In this document: positions 45,779 through 57,879 of the stretch, piece after piece
Layout: each line of letters opens with the position of its first letter
How positions within the stretch are numbered: the stretch's first letter is position 1
Source of the DNA: Hibiscus mutabilis
Lineage: Eukaryota > Streptophyta > Magnoliopsida > Malvales > Malvaceae
Assembly: GCA_019671005.1 (NCBI GenBank)
Contig: CM033718.1
Span: 35,046,508-35,110,507, forward strand
Length of the DNA: 64,000 nt
Reading direction: 5' to 3'
Notes under the pieces: generated by a model
Database searches by the model: none
What the model was told of the DNA's origin: nothing
What the model saw: the letters and a program-made list of their open reading frames with translations, nothing else
Made by a program: the position numbers and the translations under genes

Positions 45779-45783
45779 ATAGG
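45779..45783. repeat. Target-site duplication ATAGG, right copy (element F)
   Basis: It matches 7250-7254. Confidence 0.9.
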
Positions 45784-48700
45784 CATATGTGCATACATTC
45801 GAAACATGATCCAAGAAGTATTTGGTGTGTCTTTCTTTATGCATTTGGAAATATACTAGGTCATGTTTATCATGGATTACTCACATCGTTCATGAAACTA
45901 GATTGGTACATTTCCATTCAGTTTCATAGACATATGTGCATCAAGTTATAACAACTAAGTTTGATAACATTGAAAGCCAAAATATATACATATGTACAAA
46001 CTTTCAAAGTAGCAAGATGCATGATCTAGCCTTAGCTATATACAAACCTAGGTGCCACCAATTAGGAGTATTACAAAACAAGTATAGATCCATACTCTAG
46101 CCTGGCTTGTGCTTTGCTTCGGGCTCAAGAAAGAAGCTTCAAAATCGGGATATTGTTTCGAATCCCTTATCTTGTAGGTTGGGAAGAATGGAAAACAAGA
46201 GTGATAAGTACAATATGTACTTAGTGAGGTAGCAATCTAAATTTAACCAATTATTAGAACAAGTTTCATTTAGTCAAGTAATTTTATTCAAGAATAGTAG
46301 CATTCAAATTGAGCATGACATCCTATAGCCAAGTATTTAAATAACATTGAGTAATATACATATCATAATTTGGAAGCCAACAAGCAAGAAATCTAGTAAC
46401 AACCAAGTTTGATCATGACATACTTCATGGTATCTTTCGAATAGTATGACAAGCAATAGACATGGATCATAGTTCAAGGTTTAACACACACTTCAATTCA
46501 ATCAATAACATATTCAAGAAATATTCATACTTCTCAAGTTAAGTATAACCACATTTCATTTCAAAGCTTGTCTTTCAAGTAACAATTACAAGTAGTACTT
46601 TTAATGCAAGGCAATTCAAGTGTAAACATTAACCATTTCGAGTTTTGCATTTCAAGCAACAAGTAAATTCCATGGTAACATTCTTAATTGTTATCTCTTT
46701 TAACTCAATCCTTGGTATATAGTTGTCTAGGTAACAAGTCACCAACCAAACTATCGCCAAATAACAAGTTACTAGTCATTACCCTCCTACTGTCGCCAAA
46801 GACCATTCACACGTCCCTCCTACTATCTCCATTTACGGGCCTTAGCCCTGGACCTGTAGTCCACCCAACACAAAAGAGCTCTAGACTACATGGCATGCCA
46901 TCCTACCTATGACCACTAACAACCAAGGCTTTGTTCAATTATGAATCACTTATTTAAGTATTACATATTCAAGTCAAGCAATAGCTTATTCAAGGATCAA
47001 TTCGAGTGATACATTGCAAGATCATGCTTATATATAGCCCTTAAGCCATTTGAGCCTTAGCTCACCACTTAATGTATTTTCTTATGATATTCATGTAGCA
47101 TTTCAAGCATTCGATTAAAGCATTCAGCAATATCACCATATCACATTTACAATCTACATTAATATCACATAGCACATACTAGTCATTCTTCCCATTAATC
47201 AAGATCAAAAATGCTAGCAAGGAAAGAAATTTAGACATGTATATTTGGTTAGGACCTAAGTCCTAACCCTATTTTTTTCTACACTCACAATACTCCAAGC
47301 TAGCTTAGTCTCGAAAGACTATCCCCTTTTGTTTAGCTTTCGAATGCTCCTCCTTAGACCCTTCTCCAATGTCCTCTTCTCGTTCTAATAGTTCATACAA
47401 TTAAATCAAGGTCAAGACAAGGTACATTCATTTAACTTCAAAATAGGGCAGCAATACACATAATTTATTCATCCAAACTATCCTAGGCTATCATACAAGC
47501 ACACACATATATATATACAAGGTAGTATTCAAACTGCTCGAAACTGTATACAAAACAGTACAAAAAATTGCATTTAAAGCTATTTGAAAATGCACAATTT
47601 TACTCATATTTTTACAGGTCATCACTACCATGCTTCAACGTGTTCATAGGTTTAATTCTAGGCAGTTTTCTATGCATTACAACAGCACATAGGTTCATTC
47701 GAATTACATTCAAAACAGAGCAGTAGGCGGATTACTTCTAATCCTAATTTATTCATTTAAAGCTAGTAACACGATAACACATATACACATTTTAACATTA
47801 TCAAAACGCCTAAACTGCTGCTGTGTACTAGATCCTGGACAGATTTCACTAAGCTAAAAATCTAGCTTCTTTAATCAACATAAATTCCCAATAGTAACAA
47901 GAACCTTACACTCTTTCCATAAAACCAAGCAATCCATTGCGTTTTTCTTTTCTTAAAATGAGCCGGAACATAAAATTGATTTAACAAAGACTGACTGTAC
48001 TATAATTTATCCTTGAGAATTCATCCAACAATGACCAATATTTATGTTCCCTCTAATTCACATATATGCTCACTTCATCATAGTAACAATTCAGATAACT
48101 ACTAATTCAATAATGCATTTTAACAATTCATTTAATTTCCAGTTTACTCTAACTGTCCAGCAACAATCTACATACATTTATCATCAATTAATCTCAAGAA
48201 TACTTACATATATATATCTTAGACACAAATTATCCATTTTAACCGAACCATGCATGGTATAGTTCTAGTTTAATTTACATTTCCAGCTTAGTACCCCAAT
48301 TCACACAGCATGAATGGTCATTCAATCTATCTAATACAAGGAAGGAGTAAGAGAGTTAACCCATTACCTTTCCTATTTGAAGAAACAGTTAGTTCTACCT
48401 CAAATGAGTCCAAAACCAAGCTCTAAGCTAAGTTTCCATGGCTGCCCGACTCATCTCTCTTTCTCTACAATTCGGTAAGCTCTCAAGGGGAAGAGGATAG
48501 TGCTTTGAATAATGGAATTCCAAATGACCGACCCCTCTCAATTAGGATACACCAAGAAACGCCATGTGTACTAGCCCCAAACTTCTATTTGTTTAACATG
48601 CAATTCTTACATTCTTATAGTTTCCATTTTGGCCCCATTTTTAATTGGTCACTCAATTAGATAACAATTCAAGTTAGTCACCATAATTCAAGTGTCTTCC

Positions 48701-48812
48701 TTTTAATTATCACAATTAGCTCCCAAAACTTTCAATCAATTGGGGCATGGTTTAATTAGATAATAATTTTAATAGTAGTAACATCTTTTAGACTCGGTTT
48801 AGGGGTGTTACA
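45784..48812 (-). mobile_element. 5' LTR of H, outer piece
   Basis: This continues the LTR that starts at 6989 and ends in TTTAGGGGTGTTACA at 48812. It is AT-rich, with no gene. The final block has the phrases 'gttagtcaccataattcaag'-type common to chromovirus LTRs. AAAAA at 48813-48817 may be its target duplication; the partner is lost. Confidence 0.7.
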
Positions 48813-49380
48813 AAAAAGGTAGAGGTCGCTACACCATTTGAGTTGATGTGTGACGTAAGTGACTACAGAGTAGGGGCAGCACTTGGACAACGCCGAGGTA
48901 AACTTTTCCATGTTATTTATTATACTAGTCGCACCTTGAACGATGCACAAATAAATTACACAACCACTAAAAAAGAACTGCTAGACATTGTGTTTGCCTT
49001 TGATAAGTTTAGAGCATACTTGATAAGCACTAAGGTTTTTATACACACCAATCATTCTGCTATAAAGTACTTAGTGACTAAAAAGGATGCTAAACCTAGA
49101 CTTATTAGGTGGATACTTCTTTTGCAAGAGTTTGACTTGGAAGTTAAGGATAGAAAGGGTTGTGAGAATCAAGTTGTTACCATCTTTTTAGGATAGAAAA
49201 TAAGGCTAAAAACAATGAGGAAATAGAGATTAAGGAAGAATTCCCTGATGAGAAAATATTATATGCTACAACAATTACATGGTTTGCTGATATTGTTAAC
49301 TTTCTTGTTAGTGGTATTTTTCCTCCTGATTTGAATAGCTAGGGTAAAAAGAAGTTTAGGAATGACGTGTGATTCTACTT
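48813..49380 (+). pseudogene. D1 (Athila-like) RNase H, 5' truncated
   Basis: From 48837 the frame reads FELMCDVSDYRVGAALGQR, HVIYYTSRTLNDAQINYTTT, KKELLDIVFAFDKFRAYL and HTNHSAIKYLVTKKDAKPRL. This is the RNase H-like domain with catalytic Asp (CDVSD), Glu (KKELL) and a late HTNHSA block where a typical element has HTDHAA, so the third acidic residue is replaced by Asn. It ends in a stop at 49194, just after NQVV where the conserved ADHLSR motif is broken. RT would lie to the left, but the H LTR is there. 49195-49380 is degraded linker. Confidence 0.85.
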
Positions 49381-50520
49381 TTAGGATGAGCCTTATTTAT
49401 TCAAGCAATGTGCATACCAAATGATTAGGCGATGTGTCCTCGAAGAGGAGCAAAAGGAGATTTTACTTCATTGCATGTGGAGGCCATTTTGGAGGAACTA
49501 GGAATGCTCCAAAGGTCCTACAATCAGGATTCTATTGGCCCAGACTTTTCAAAGATGCACATGAATTTAGCAAGGCATGCGATAGATGCCAAAGGACGAG
49601 GAATATATCTCGAAGACATGAAATGCCATTGCAAGGTATTCTGAAGGTGGAACTCTTTGATGTATGGGGGATAGATTTCATGGGATCCTTCCCATCATCT
49701 TTCCGAGATCTCTACATCCTATTATCTGTTGACTATGTGTTGAAATGGGTTGAAGCAATAGCTAGACTGAAGAATGACTCCATGATTGTTTTGAAGTTCC
49801 TTCACAAGAACATCTTCACAAGATTTGGAGCCCCAAGAGCCATCATAAGTGATGAAGAAACCCACTTAGACAATAGGCTTATTGCTAAAGCATTGCGAAG
49901 GTATGGAGTGCAGCATAAAATTGCTACGACATACCACCCTCAAACTAATGGCTAAGCTGAAATCTTGAATTGAGAAATAAAGCAGATTTTAGAAAAGGTG
50001 GTTAAGCCCAAGAGGAAAAATTGGTCTCCAAGACTCAATGAAGCATTGTGGGTGTATCGAACAGCCTTCAAGACACCCTTGGGGATGTCTCCATTTAAGC
50101 TGGTCTATGGCATGGCTTGTCACATTCCCGTTGAACTCGAACATAAGGCCTATTGGGCAATCAAAAAGCTCAATATGGATGCCCAGCTAGATGGAGAAAA
50201 AAAAGCTTTTGGAGTTAAATGAGATGTAGGTATTTAGGACCCAAGCTTACGAGAATGCACGCTTCTATAAGGAGAAGACTAAGAAGTGGCATGACAAACA
50301 TATTTTGCCATGAAATTTTTCGGAAGGCCAAAAAGTCCTCTACAACTCTCATCTTAAGCTCTTCCTAGGCAAGCTGAAATCACGATGATCAGGCCCTTTT
50401 ATCGTGCACAAGGTTTACCCTCATGGTGCCATGGATATTAAAAAACTGGATGATGACACCATCTTCAAGGTAAATGGTCAAAGATTGAAGATCTACAATG
50501 GAGCACCGATTATGCGAGAC
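49381..50520 (+). pseudogene. D1 integrase
   Basis: Zinc domain: GGHFGGTRNAPKVLQSGFYW then CDRCQRTRNISRRHEMPL, with the first His in another frame near 49460. Core: FDVWGIDFMGSFPSSF (first Asp), RAIISDEETHLDN (second Asp), TTYHPQTNG then stop and AEILN-stop-EIKQILEKV (the Glu region with two stops at 49955-49977). The frame 49998-50222 has VYRTAFKTPLGMSPFKLVYG and HIPVELEHKAYWAIKKLN. The tail 50223-50520 has FSEGQKVLYNSHLKLFLGK, SGPFIVHKVYPHGAM and KVNGQRLKIY. The family is clear; stops make it inactive. Confidence 0.87.
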
Positions 50521-51162
50521 AAATCATCCATGCTTCTCAATGATCCATAAGAGTTTGCACGACCTTCTCCTTTCTATTTTTCTAAAGCATTTTCTATTTT
50601 AAATGTTCATAAATAAATTTATTATTGTTTTTTAACTCTTTGTTCCTTAATATTTTATTTTGTCTCATGCCTTTTTGTTTTTAATATGTTTTGTCAGTTA
50701 TGCCCCATGGTTGTAGGTGGCAGGCTAGGGTTTCATGCAGATTAGGCGCAACTTTAATTTAAGATGGGCTTTGTACTTTTTCCACATAAGGGAAGTTATA
50801 AAGCCAAGTTTTTCCTATGTTTTGGGGGTGGCATTAACATGCAAAAAGGGAGGGATGTTATTCCCTTTTTAAACTCATAAAAAACCCTAATTCATCATTA
50901 CCTTCATCATACCCTCTCTCATACTTTTCGCTTTTCATTAAACCCTTGCCATATCCTTTCTCTTCCCCATAACTCAAAACTACCATCAACAACCTTCTCT
51001 CTCCTATAACTTGTGTCATTTACTCTCCCTTAAACTTCTAATCCCATAACTCTCCCCTCTGTCTTTTATTCCTTTTAAAATCCACTTCTTTATCTTCTCT
51101 ACCAAACATGTTCAAACTTCCCTTGAAGTTCCATTGGAACAAGGCCCCTCTCTCTTCGACGA
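50521..51162 (+). other. Interval between D1 integrase and env-like ORF
   Basis: No gene. A T-rich part (50570-50700) is followed by TTTTGTCAG and GTGGCAG/GCTAGGG words that could be 3' splice sites; then an A/C-rich stretch leads to the next ORF. Confidence 0.4.
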
Positions 51163-52630
51163 ATGAGCAAAGGAACGATTCCAATAGATCGCAAGGTCTA
51201 CCTGGAACAATGCCTGAAAGTTCCATTGGAAGGGGAAAGAGACTTCGACAAGGAAGTCCTGGATGTCATCGCTATGAATGATTGGGGGACCTTTTTCCAA
51301 CACCCTGGTGACATCTCCTTCTCATTGGTTAGGGAGTTCTATGCCCATTTGATGAGTCCCACCCAATATCCTGTTTATGTGCAAGAGGAAGAAATTAAAT
51401 TTATCGTTGGTGCAATCAACAAGTTCTATGGGTTGAAGAACGTCATGGACCATCACACTTCCTTTGCCGATTCCGTAGACGTGCAGACATACAAGGAGAT
51501 CTTGGAAGATCTATACTTTTATGATACAGAATTGGACCCCGCAAGCAGTGTTGTTAACAGAGGATGCCTCAAACCTAAAGCTAAGTTGTGGAACCATTAC
51601 TTGAGGACTCGCCTGATGCCCACCTCCCATATTACTACGGTGCACATCACCAGGTTACTGTTGCTACACTCCATCCTCAATGGATGACAAATTGATGTGG
51701 TAAACTAATTGTTGAGGAAGTCTACTCCTGCTTAAAGAGAAAGTCGAGCCCTCTCATCTTCCCTAATCTCATCATGGTGCTTTGTCATAAAAAGCAAGTC
51801 TTTGAATACCCTCAAGAGGACGAGATCGAGAAGGGCAAGGGTGCATTAACCCCAGACCAGATCCCTGGACTGAGAGAATTGGTGAGGATGCTCCAACAGA
51901 AACGTTAGAGGGTGGAGCCAGAACCATTGTTGCATCAAGAATTGCAGCCCCCGATGCCTCTACTAAGCACATGCAAGAGGAGATGGACAAGATGAATAGA
52001 AACTTGAAAACTTATTTCAATTATGTTAAGGCAAGGGATGCGACCATTAACTCTTACTTCAAGGAGATGCTCCCGTAGATGGAGAGTGACTTCCCACCCT
52101 TCACCGAATACTTGTTTATGCCCAAGAATGACCAGCCAGCCAAGAGAGCTACACTAGCTCTGAAGGAAACTGCAACAAAACGCCCACCACCTGTTCCACG
52201 AAGAGACCCATCTCCAACTCCAACACCTATTCCAGAAACAACAACCACTACCACTGTCAGACAAAGTCCACAGACAGTGAGGCAAAAGAAAGGAAAAGCT
52301 CCCCTCAGTACCCCACCACCACTGGAACCACCAGCCGAAGATCCTTTCGATATTGACAATGAAGAAGAGGAGATAGCTGAAGCTTCTCCTACGTCACAAC
52401 CTGCCCCAACTAAAGATGCTACAGCAACAGCAAGAAGTCACCTAAAGCACACAGCAGGACATGCATGGAATACCCCTTCTGATGATGATGAAGCTGATGA
52501 TGCGCAGCCGCTCCAAGAGGATCCTGTTGAACAACCAGCCCAACAAGATGAGGTTAACAAGCCCATCGCAACACTAAAGAAGAAAAGGAGAATCAAGCAC
52601 CAAGGACACATGCCAAAAACACCAAAATAG
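51163..52630 (+). pseudogene. D1 env-like ORF (putative plant transposon protein domain)
   Basis: The first frame, 51163-51687, has IPIDRKVYLEQCLKVPLEGE, NDWGTFFQHPGDISFSLVRE, FYAHLMSPTQYPVYVQEEEI and WNHYLRTRLMPTSHITTVHI. It matches the domain found after pol in plant Athila/Calypso elements, sometimes called putative plant transposon protein. A frameshift at about 51687 moves the homology to another frame (LIFPNLIMVLCHKKQV near 51755). Then follow stops, and a 183-codon frame at 52079-52630 that is Pro/Thr/Glu-rich with PVPRRDPSPTPTPIPETTTT and ends in a basic KKKRRIKHQGH tail. No signal peptide or clear membrane segment is seen. The role of this ORF is unknown; calling it env is by position only. 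Confidence 0.68.
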
Positions 52631-53612
52631 ATTTTTTTAGGAAGTAACCTGCATATGCATTTGCATTTTTAGCTTAGTTGATTTTATTTTCATGCATTGA
52701 GGACATTGCATCCTTCAAGTTTGGGGTGTTGGTGTTCATAGTTAATCATCTGCATTAGCATTTGGTGATAAATAGAATTTTGCTAGTTTAAAGATAGTTT
52801 TATGAATAAGTTGATGTTGTCCGATGATGAGTATTTGAATCTTATGTTTGTAAATTGATTGAATACATGTGACTACTGAGATTGGTAGAACTACCTTTAG
52901 GGTTTGATGCTTCATGATGTGAGTGTTACATGATGGCATGCTCTCTATGTTTAAAACTGTTAGATGATTTTTGGTGAAAGAACTCTCGTATGCTTTAGTT
53001 TAAATATGCAAAATGAACTTAAATGATAAATGAAAGCATAAAGGCTTAATTAGCTCCATTTTTATTTGTGTTGAAACTTGAATAAATGCTTTGGCATAAC
53101 TGTAGAGGGACACTCCTATGTGTGTTGCATTGCTTGGAAAACCATCTTTAATAAATGACAACAAGAGCATACGAGTGAATGAAAGTAGTCACGGGATGAC
53201 TCTGCTCAATAGGTTAGGGAATGAGGTGTTTGCTCCACTTCATTTTCAAGTCTAGGAAGGTAGTTGTGATCAGCTGACTCCCCTCGTAGCAGTACAAAAA
53301 AGAAGCTAAATATGAGAGTATCTCGTGCTTAAATTAATTAAGAAAAGTTAGGGCAAACTTGAGAACCTAACCAATCATCTTTTAGCATTGTTAAGCGGAG
53401 GGAGGATGTAGTCACATACACACACACTCAAAGAATCTTGACCGAAGGAGAAGTTCTTAAAATCTCAGAACTGTCTAGCATGTTGAAGCCTTTATTTTTC
53501 GAGGACTAAAATTTTGCCATAGCCCGATCTTGAGTTGATTTAATGCTATAGCATTCTTCTATTTATTTATGTTCATTGCTTGAGGACAAGCAATAGATTA
53601 CGTTTTGGGGTA
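52631..53612 (+). other. D1 3' untranslated region with two hairpin/polypurine modules
   Basis: Module 1: GCATTG-AGGA-CATTGC (52694-52709, one mismatch) plus AAGTTTGGGGTG (52717-52728). Module 2: ATTGCTTG-AGGA-CAAGCAAT (53575-53594, perfect) plus CGTTTTGGGGTA (53601-53612), which ends at the LTR. Between them no gene is visible. Confidence 0.75.
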
Positions 53613-55031
53613 TGTTAACCTTGTAAAAGGTTAACATTTTATGCCTTTCTACTTAAGTTATTGTATGATATCAAGCCCATTTCATCTCATTTCATGGCAT
53701 ATAGATGCATTTAGTTCATATAGTTGCATTTGGTGTTGTTAGTTTTGTTTTCTTTGTTTATTTGCAAAAATGGTGCTACTTGGGAAGGTTTTGGTTGGTG
53801 TGGTGATGTGCAGGCAAAAGAGGAGCAAGGTAGGGAAAATGCCATAGAATTTTGGATAGTATTTCTGGGCGCGCTAGAGGATAAAGAACTGAAGATATTT
53901 CGCAGCTCCACACGTAAACTTATCGGCCAGCTGTGAGCTCCACATGTGAAGGGAATATTCCCTTGGAATTAAGGGCACAAAACCCTAGGAGCTCCATTAT
54001 ATAAAGAAAAGGACACCCATATTAAAGGGAGAGCCGAAAAAGTTACTTGGTGAGCTAAGAAAAAGAGAAAAAGGTGTCTGTCTTTCTTCATCTTATCCAT
54101 CATCGTGTCCTCCATTGTTGAAGCTCCAAGGGGCGTTCTTGCTAGCATTTGAGAGAAGCAGCAAACTTAGAGTGGTTCACGGCAGTCCAAGGCGGCTTTG
54201 GACTTTTTCCCTTCCTTTAGTTGCTTTTGGTGTCTCATTTCCTATTATTCGGATGGGTTGTTTTAAACAAATGATTATGGATGATATTTGCCTAGCCATG
54301 AACTGATTTTAAGTGGCTTGGGCTTGTTTTGGTTTTTATGTTTCAAGTTTGAATGAATGTTTCGTTGCTTTCTTGTTCCTTGTATGCTTTGTCCATTATT
54401 CATTTATGCCTTAAGCTTGTAAGAGCTTTCGAGAGTTAGCCTTTGCTTAGGTGTTTGATACCTTAATATTCAAGAGAGTTAGGCTTAGATCTACGTGGAC
54501 AATAGGGTTTGATGCTGAGAGGCAAAACCCTAACTCACCTTAGAGATAAGGATAGAGTTTCAATAGCTAAGAAGAGCAGAACTTAAAGTGTAGTTGTATG
54601 TTAGGGTTTACACTGAGAGGTATTTCTATAGCATTCTTCTTATTAGGTATCTTGCTAGAGATAGTGTAGAGACATCTTGGTAAGCTCTGCCAAGTGTGTT
54701 GTGGGCAAGATAGTTCAAGACATTATTTAGGCTTAGACATAGAGATCTTTAGCAAGCCCAGCTTGTCATCCCATTAGAGAGTTTCGTACGCTTAAGAGGG
54801 CATTCGAACTTTCTTTATTTCAGCTCAGTATTCATAGCAGTTAATTGCTACAATATTTCTTGACTTGTTTTCCTTTGCTATCACATTTACTTTCAAGCTG
54901 CAATTTTGGGTGTTTTGACTATGCTAGTTTGGCCTCCAATCTCTATAGAGACGATACTCACTCATCACTTTATTACTTGTTTGATGTGTATACTTCCACT
55001 ATTTGTGTATCTTTTATAGTACATCACAACA
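53613..55031 (+). mobile_element. D1 3' LTR
   Basis: It runs from TGTTAACC, directly after the polypurine tract, to about CATCACAACA, 1419 bp. A TATA box TATATAAA is at 53998. It opens with a perfect 10-bp inverted repeat. What follows is not a primer site but gag of a different element, so the right edge is inferred from the terminal CA and the resemblance of the last 80 bp (GACGATACTCACTCATCACTTTATTACTTG) to the C LTR end. Confidence 0.72.
53998..54005 (+). promoter_or_regulatory. TATA box of D1 LTR
   Basis: TATATAAA in CTCCATTATATAAAGAAAAGG, in mid-LTR and sense direction. Confidence 0.55.
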
Positions 55032-56235
55032 CGGAGCAATTTACCAATTATTTCAACAATCTGGAGTATCTGGAGACACTATGAAGTAGGGGTTATTCAC
55101 TTTTTCTTTGTGAGATAGAGCCAAGGCTTGGCTCAATTCTTTGCCACTTGGCTCAATCACTTCACAGGTAGACCTATGCTAGAAGTTCTTGACACAATTT
55201 CAGCCGCCAACACTCACTGTTGTTGATGCTTCAACAGCTGGATCATTGCTTGACAAGAGGTATTCAGAGGCTGTTGACATTCTAGAAAGGATTTCGATTA
55301 ACGATTTTTGAATATCCTGTTGCCAGACATGGGATTAAAACCAAAACTAGCAGGAAATTTTAGGTTTATGAACTAACATTCATTCATGGCAAGATTTCCA
55401 ACCTCACCAGCATGGTGAAAATGTTGCAAAAGAACAAAGAGTCCCAAGAACTTAAAGCATTAGATCCATTCTGTACAATTTGTGGAGAAAACTATTATGT
55501 GGACGAATGCCCTGCCAACCCTGAGTCAGTAAACTTTGTTGGCAATATTAATCGTTACTATAATCCTAACTCCGACACTTATAATGCAGGTTGGAGACAA
55601 CACCCTAACTTAGCTTGGGGAAATCAATGAGGTAACCAGCATTATGTACAGCAACAGAATGCCCAAAGGTAGAATAACAATGACATGCAAGCATTCAATG
55701 GCAATGCCATGCCAATATTTTATCAAAATGCTACACCACGGAGAGCTCAAAACAATTACCAGCTCAAAACAACTTGCCAATGCACTAAAAAATCAACCGC
55801 AAGGAGCAATGCAAGGCTATAACCTTTCGAAGTGGTAAGCAATGTGAGGTAGAGATGGCTGCCAAGCAGCTAGTTAACTGCCAAAGTGAAAAGCCAGTGC
55901 CGGCAGACAAGCCCAGAGAAGTAGAGAAAGAGGAAGTTAAAACAGATGATGCTAGTGGTAATGCCAGTACCAGTGCTAGAGCCGATGCCAAACATGATGC
56001 CAACATGGATGACAAATAGACTGAGGCCAAATAGCATACTGATGCCAGAACAGATGCCAGCACTGCCTCGGCAAAGCTAGCTACACCAGCATATGTTTAT
56101 CCACTACCACCATTTCCAGCAAGACTTCAAAAGTACAAATAGGACCAGCAATTTAAGAGTTTCTTGGAGGTTCTTATGCAGTTGAAAATTAACATTCCAA
56201 TGGTAGAAGCCAAAGCCAAAGGCAGAGCCAGGTAG
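55032..56235 (+). pseudogene. D2 (Athila-like) gag, 5' truncated and frameshifted
   Basis: 55032-55400 holds scrambled capsid sequence with stops (AKAWLNSL-like words near 55110-55140). The frame 55412-55630 has the nucleocapsid CTICGENYYVDECP, where the His of CCHC is replaced by Tyr, followed by SDTYNAGWRQHPNLAWGN, an Athila gag hallmark. 55830-56070 encodes a repetitive Ala/Asp/Ser tail with stops (NASTSARADAKHDAN). 56090-56220 has the PPFPARLQKYK-stop-DQQFKSFLEVLMQLKINIPM block that comes before the protease in Athila. Protease and pol do not follow. Confidence 0.78.
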
Positions 56236-56238
56236 TGT

Positions 56239-56703
56239 TTGCCAGAGAACATGCCTACCAGTTCGTTAGCATTGTTGTCCCAAGTTTACCATTGCCAGGA
56301 GATGTTTCTCCAAAAGCTAGAGGCAGCCGAGAACCTTAATGCTAAGATGAGGCACTACACAAATGAGAGGGATGCTATTTTCAGGGAGGTGCTTGAAAAA
56401 CTATCCCTTGAAGTTGTGTCAGCATTCCCAATTTTCCATGCTGAGCTCTCTGCCAATGAAGACGCTATGCCAGCCAGTCCAGCTAGTCCAATAATGCCAG
56501 CTAGTCCAGTCATATCAGCTAGTCTAGCCAGTTCAGGGTCTAATGCCACAATTCTTGTGTCCCCGGTGCAAGTTGAATCTGCCAGCACCAATTCCTTGTC
56601 TAAATTAGAGGAAATCCCTCTCAAAACACCCAAAGCTAAGCTAGTACACCACTGGCTGACCCTGCCAAGAAAAAGTAGGATGTTGGAGCCTCCACTACCA
56701 TGA
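56239..56703 (+). CDS. D2 fused frame after gag, env-like C-terminus or gag tail
   Basis: A 154-codon open frame starts MPENMPTSSLALLSQVYH. The first half is helical and charged (EMFLQKLEAAENLNAKMRHY, EVLEKLSLEV). The second half is low in complexity, with SPASPIMPASPVISASLASS. It ends with a Pro/Lys stretch. It probably is the C-terminal part of the env-like ORF brought next to gag by a deletion of pol, but the homology is weak. Confidence 0.45.
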   Translation: MPENMPTSSLALLSQVYHCQEMFLQKLEAAENLNAKMRHYTNERDAIFREVLEKLSLEVVSAFPIFHAELSANEDAMPASPASPIMPASPVISASLASSGSNATILVSPVQVESASTNSLSKLEEIPLKTPKAKLVHHWLTLPRKSRMLEPPLP

Positions 56704-57879
56704 AGCCAAGCATGAAAAGAAGAAAACGAATGGCCCCTGATCGTGGGACATTTGTGAAAAGAAAGACCCTGAGGAACACGAGAAGAAGTCTCCGAGGGGG
56801 AGTCTTCTTCTTCCTAAACTCATTTGCATTCCATTACATTGCATTCACATGATCATGCATTTTATTTTTCTATTTTAATTTTGTATATGTGTTGTTTCAT
56901 GCATTGAGGAAAATGCACATCTTAGGTTTGGGGGCATGCATTTCCTCATATTTATGCCATGCATTTCATGTTTAATTTCTATTCTCATGCCATTTAGATC
57001 ATATAGGATAGTTGCATATCGAACCGTTAAAAAAAGAAAAAGAAAATTTTGCCTCGAATTAATTTTGAAGAATATTAACATTTGTTAGGCAAGTTTAATT
57101 TGATCTAGATGTATGTCCAAATTTTATTCATTAGTTGTCATGCCATGGCATCAGAGTAGTATGCCAGGTTAGCTTGGTAATTGATCTCTAGTTTAGGGAA
57201 TTGAATTTACACTTAACACGTGATATGTATCTACTTCCCTAGAAAACTTAGACTATTTGAAACTATGCTCAGATTGAAAAAAATGAAAATGATGTCAGGG
57301 TAAAAAGAAACTAATACGGCAACAATGTTCTGCCAAGATAATAAAAAAATAGAACTCTCCTCTACCTAGGCATAATAAGTTACTTGGGGCTTCGTGGTTT
57401 ACTCCCTCTTAGTTCTCAAGTCCAAAACCCTAGGGTACGAGTTGAAGAGAAAGCCTAGTGATGTTTGGATTAAGGTGGGGATTCGTGGTATGCTCCCTCT
57501 TATCACTCACGCTAAACAGTGTCATGAAGCAAGCTTTAATTAATGCCAACAAAACCATCAGCAAGAAAGAAAAAGAAAGAAAAAAATGATGAAAAATGAT
57601 ATGAGTTTAGGTAGTAAAATTGGCTAAGGGAGTGAAAGGATATTGGATGCATATTGCCTACACATCATGCACTCTTCATGTACTTAGATTAGAGTTATAT
57701 TGTTGCACTTGAATTATTACTTGTTTGGCATTATTGCATTGAGATACTGAGGACAGAAATAGAGTAAAATTCTGCTTGCCAACATCTGTTGGCATTCCAA
57801 CCAAAATTTTGTCGAGGTAACTTTTTCATAGTTTTTTTTTGCATTACTTGAGGACAAACAATGAGTTAGGTTTGGGGTG
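56704..57879 (+). other. D2 3' untranslated region with two hairpin/polypurine modules
   Basis: Module 1 at 56901-56939: GCATT-GAGGAA-AATGC plus AGGTTTGGGGGCATG. Module 2 at 57843-57879: ATTACTTG-AGGA-CAAACAAT (two mismatches) plus TTAGGTTTGGGGTG. Between them two direct copies of a phrase with TTCGTGGT and CTCCCTCTTA lie near 57389 and 57483. No gene. Confidence 0.65.

Noticed and set aside
46688..46912. Frame of 74 codons in the H LTR
   Set aside because: It is in a non-coding LTR; composition is not gene-like.
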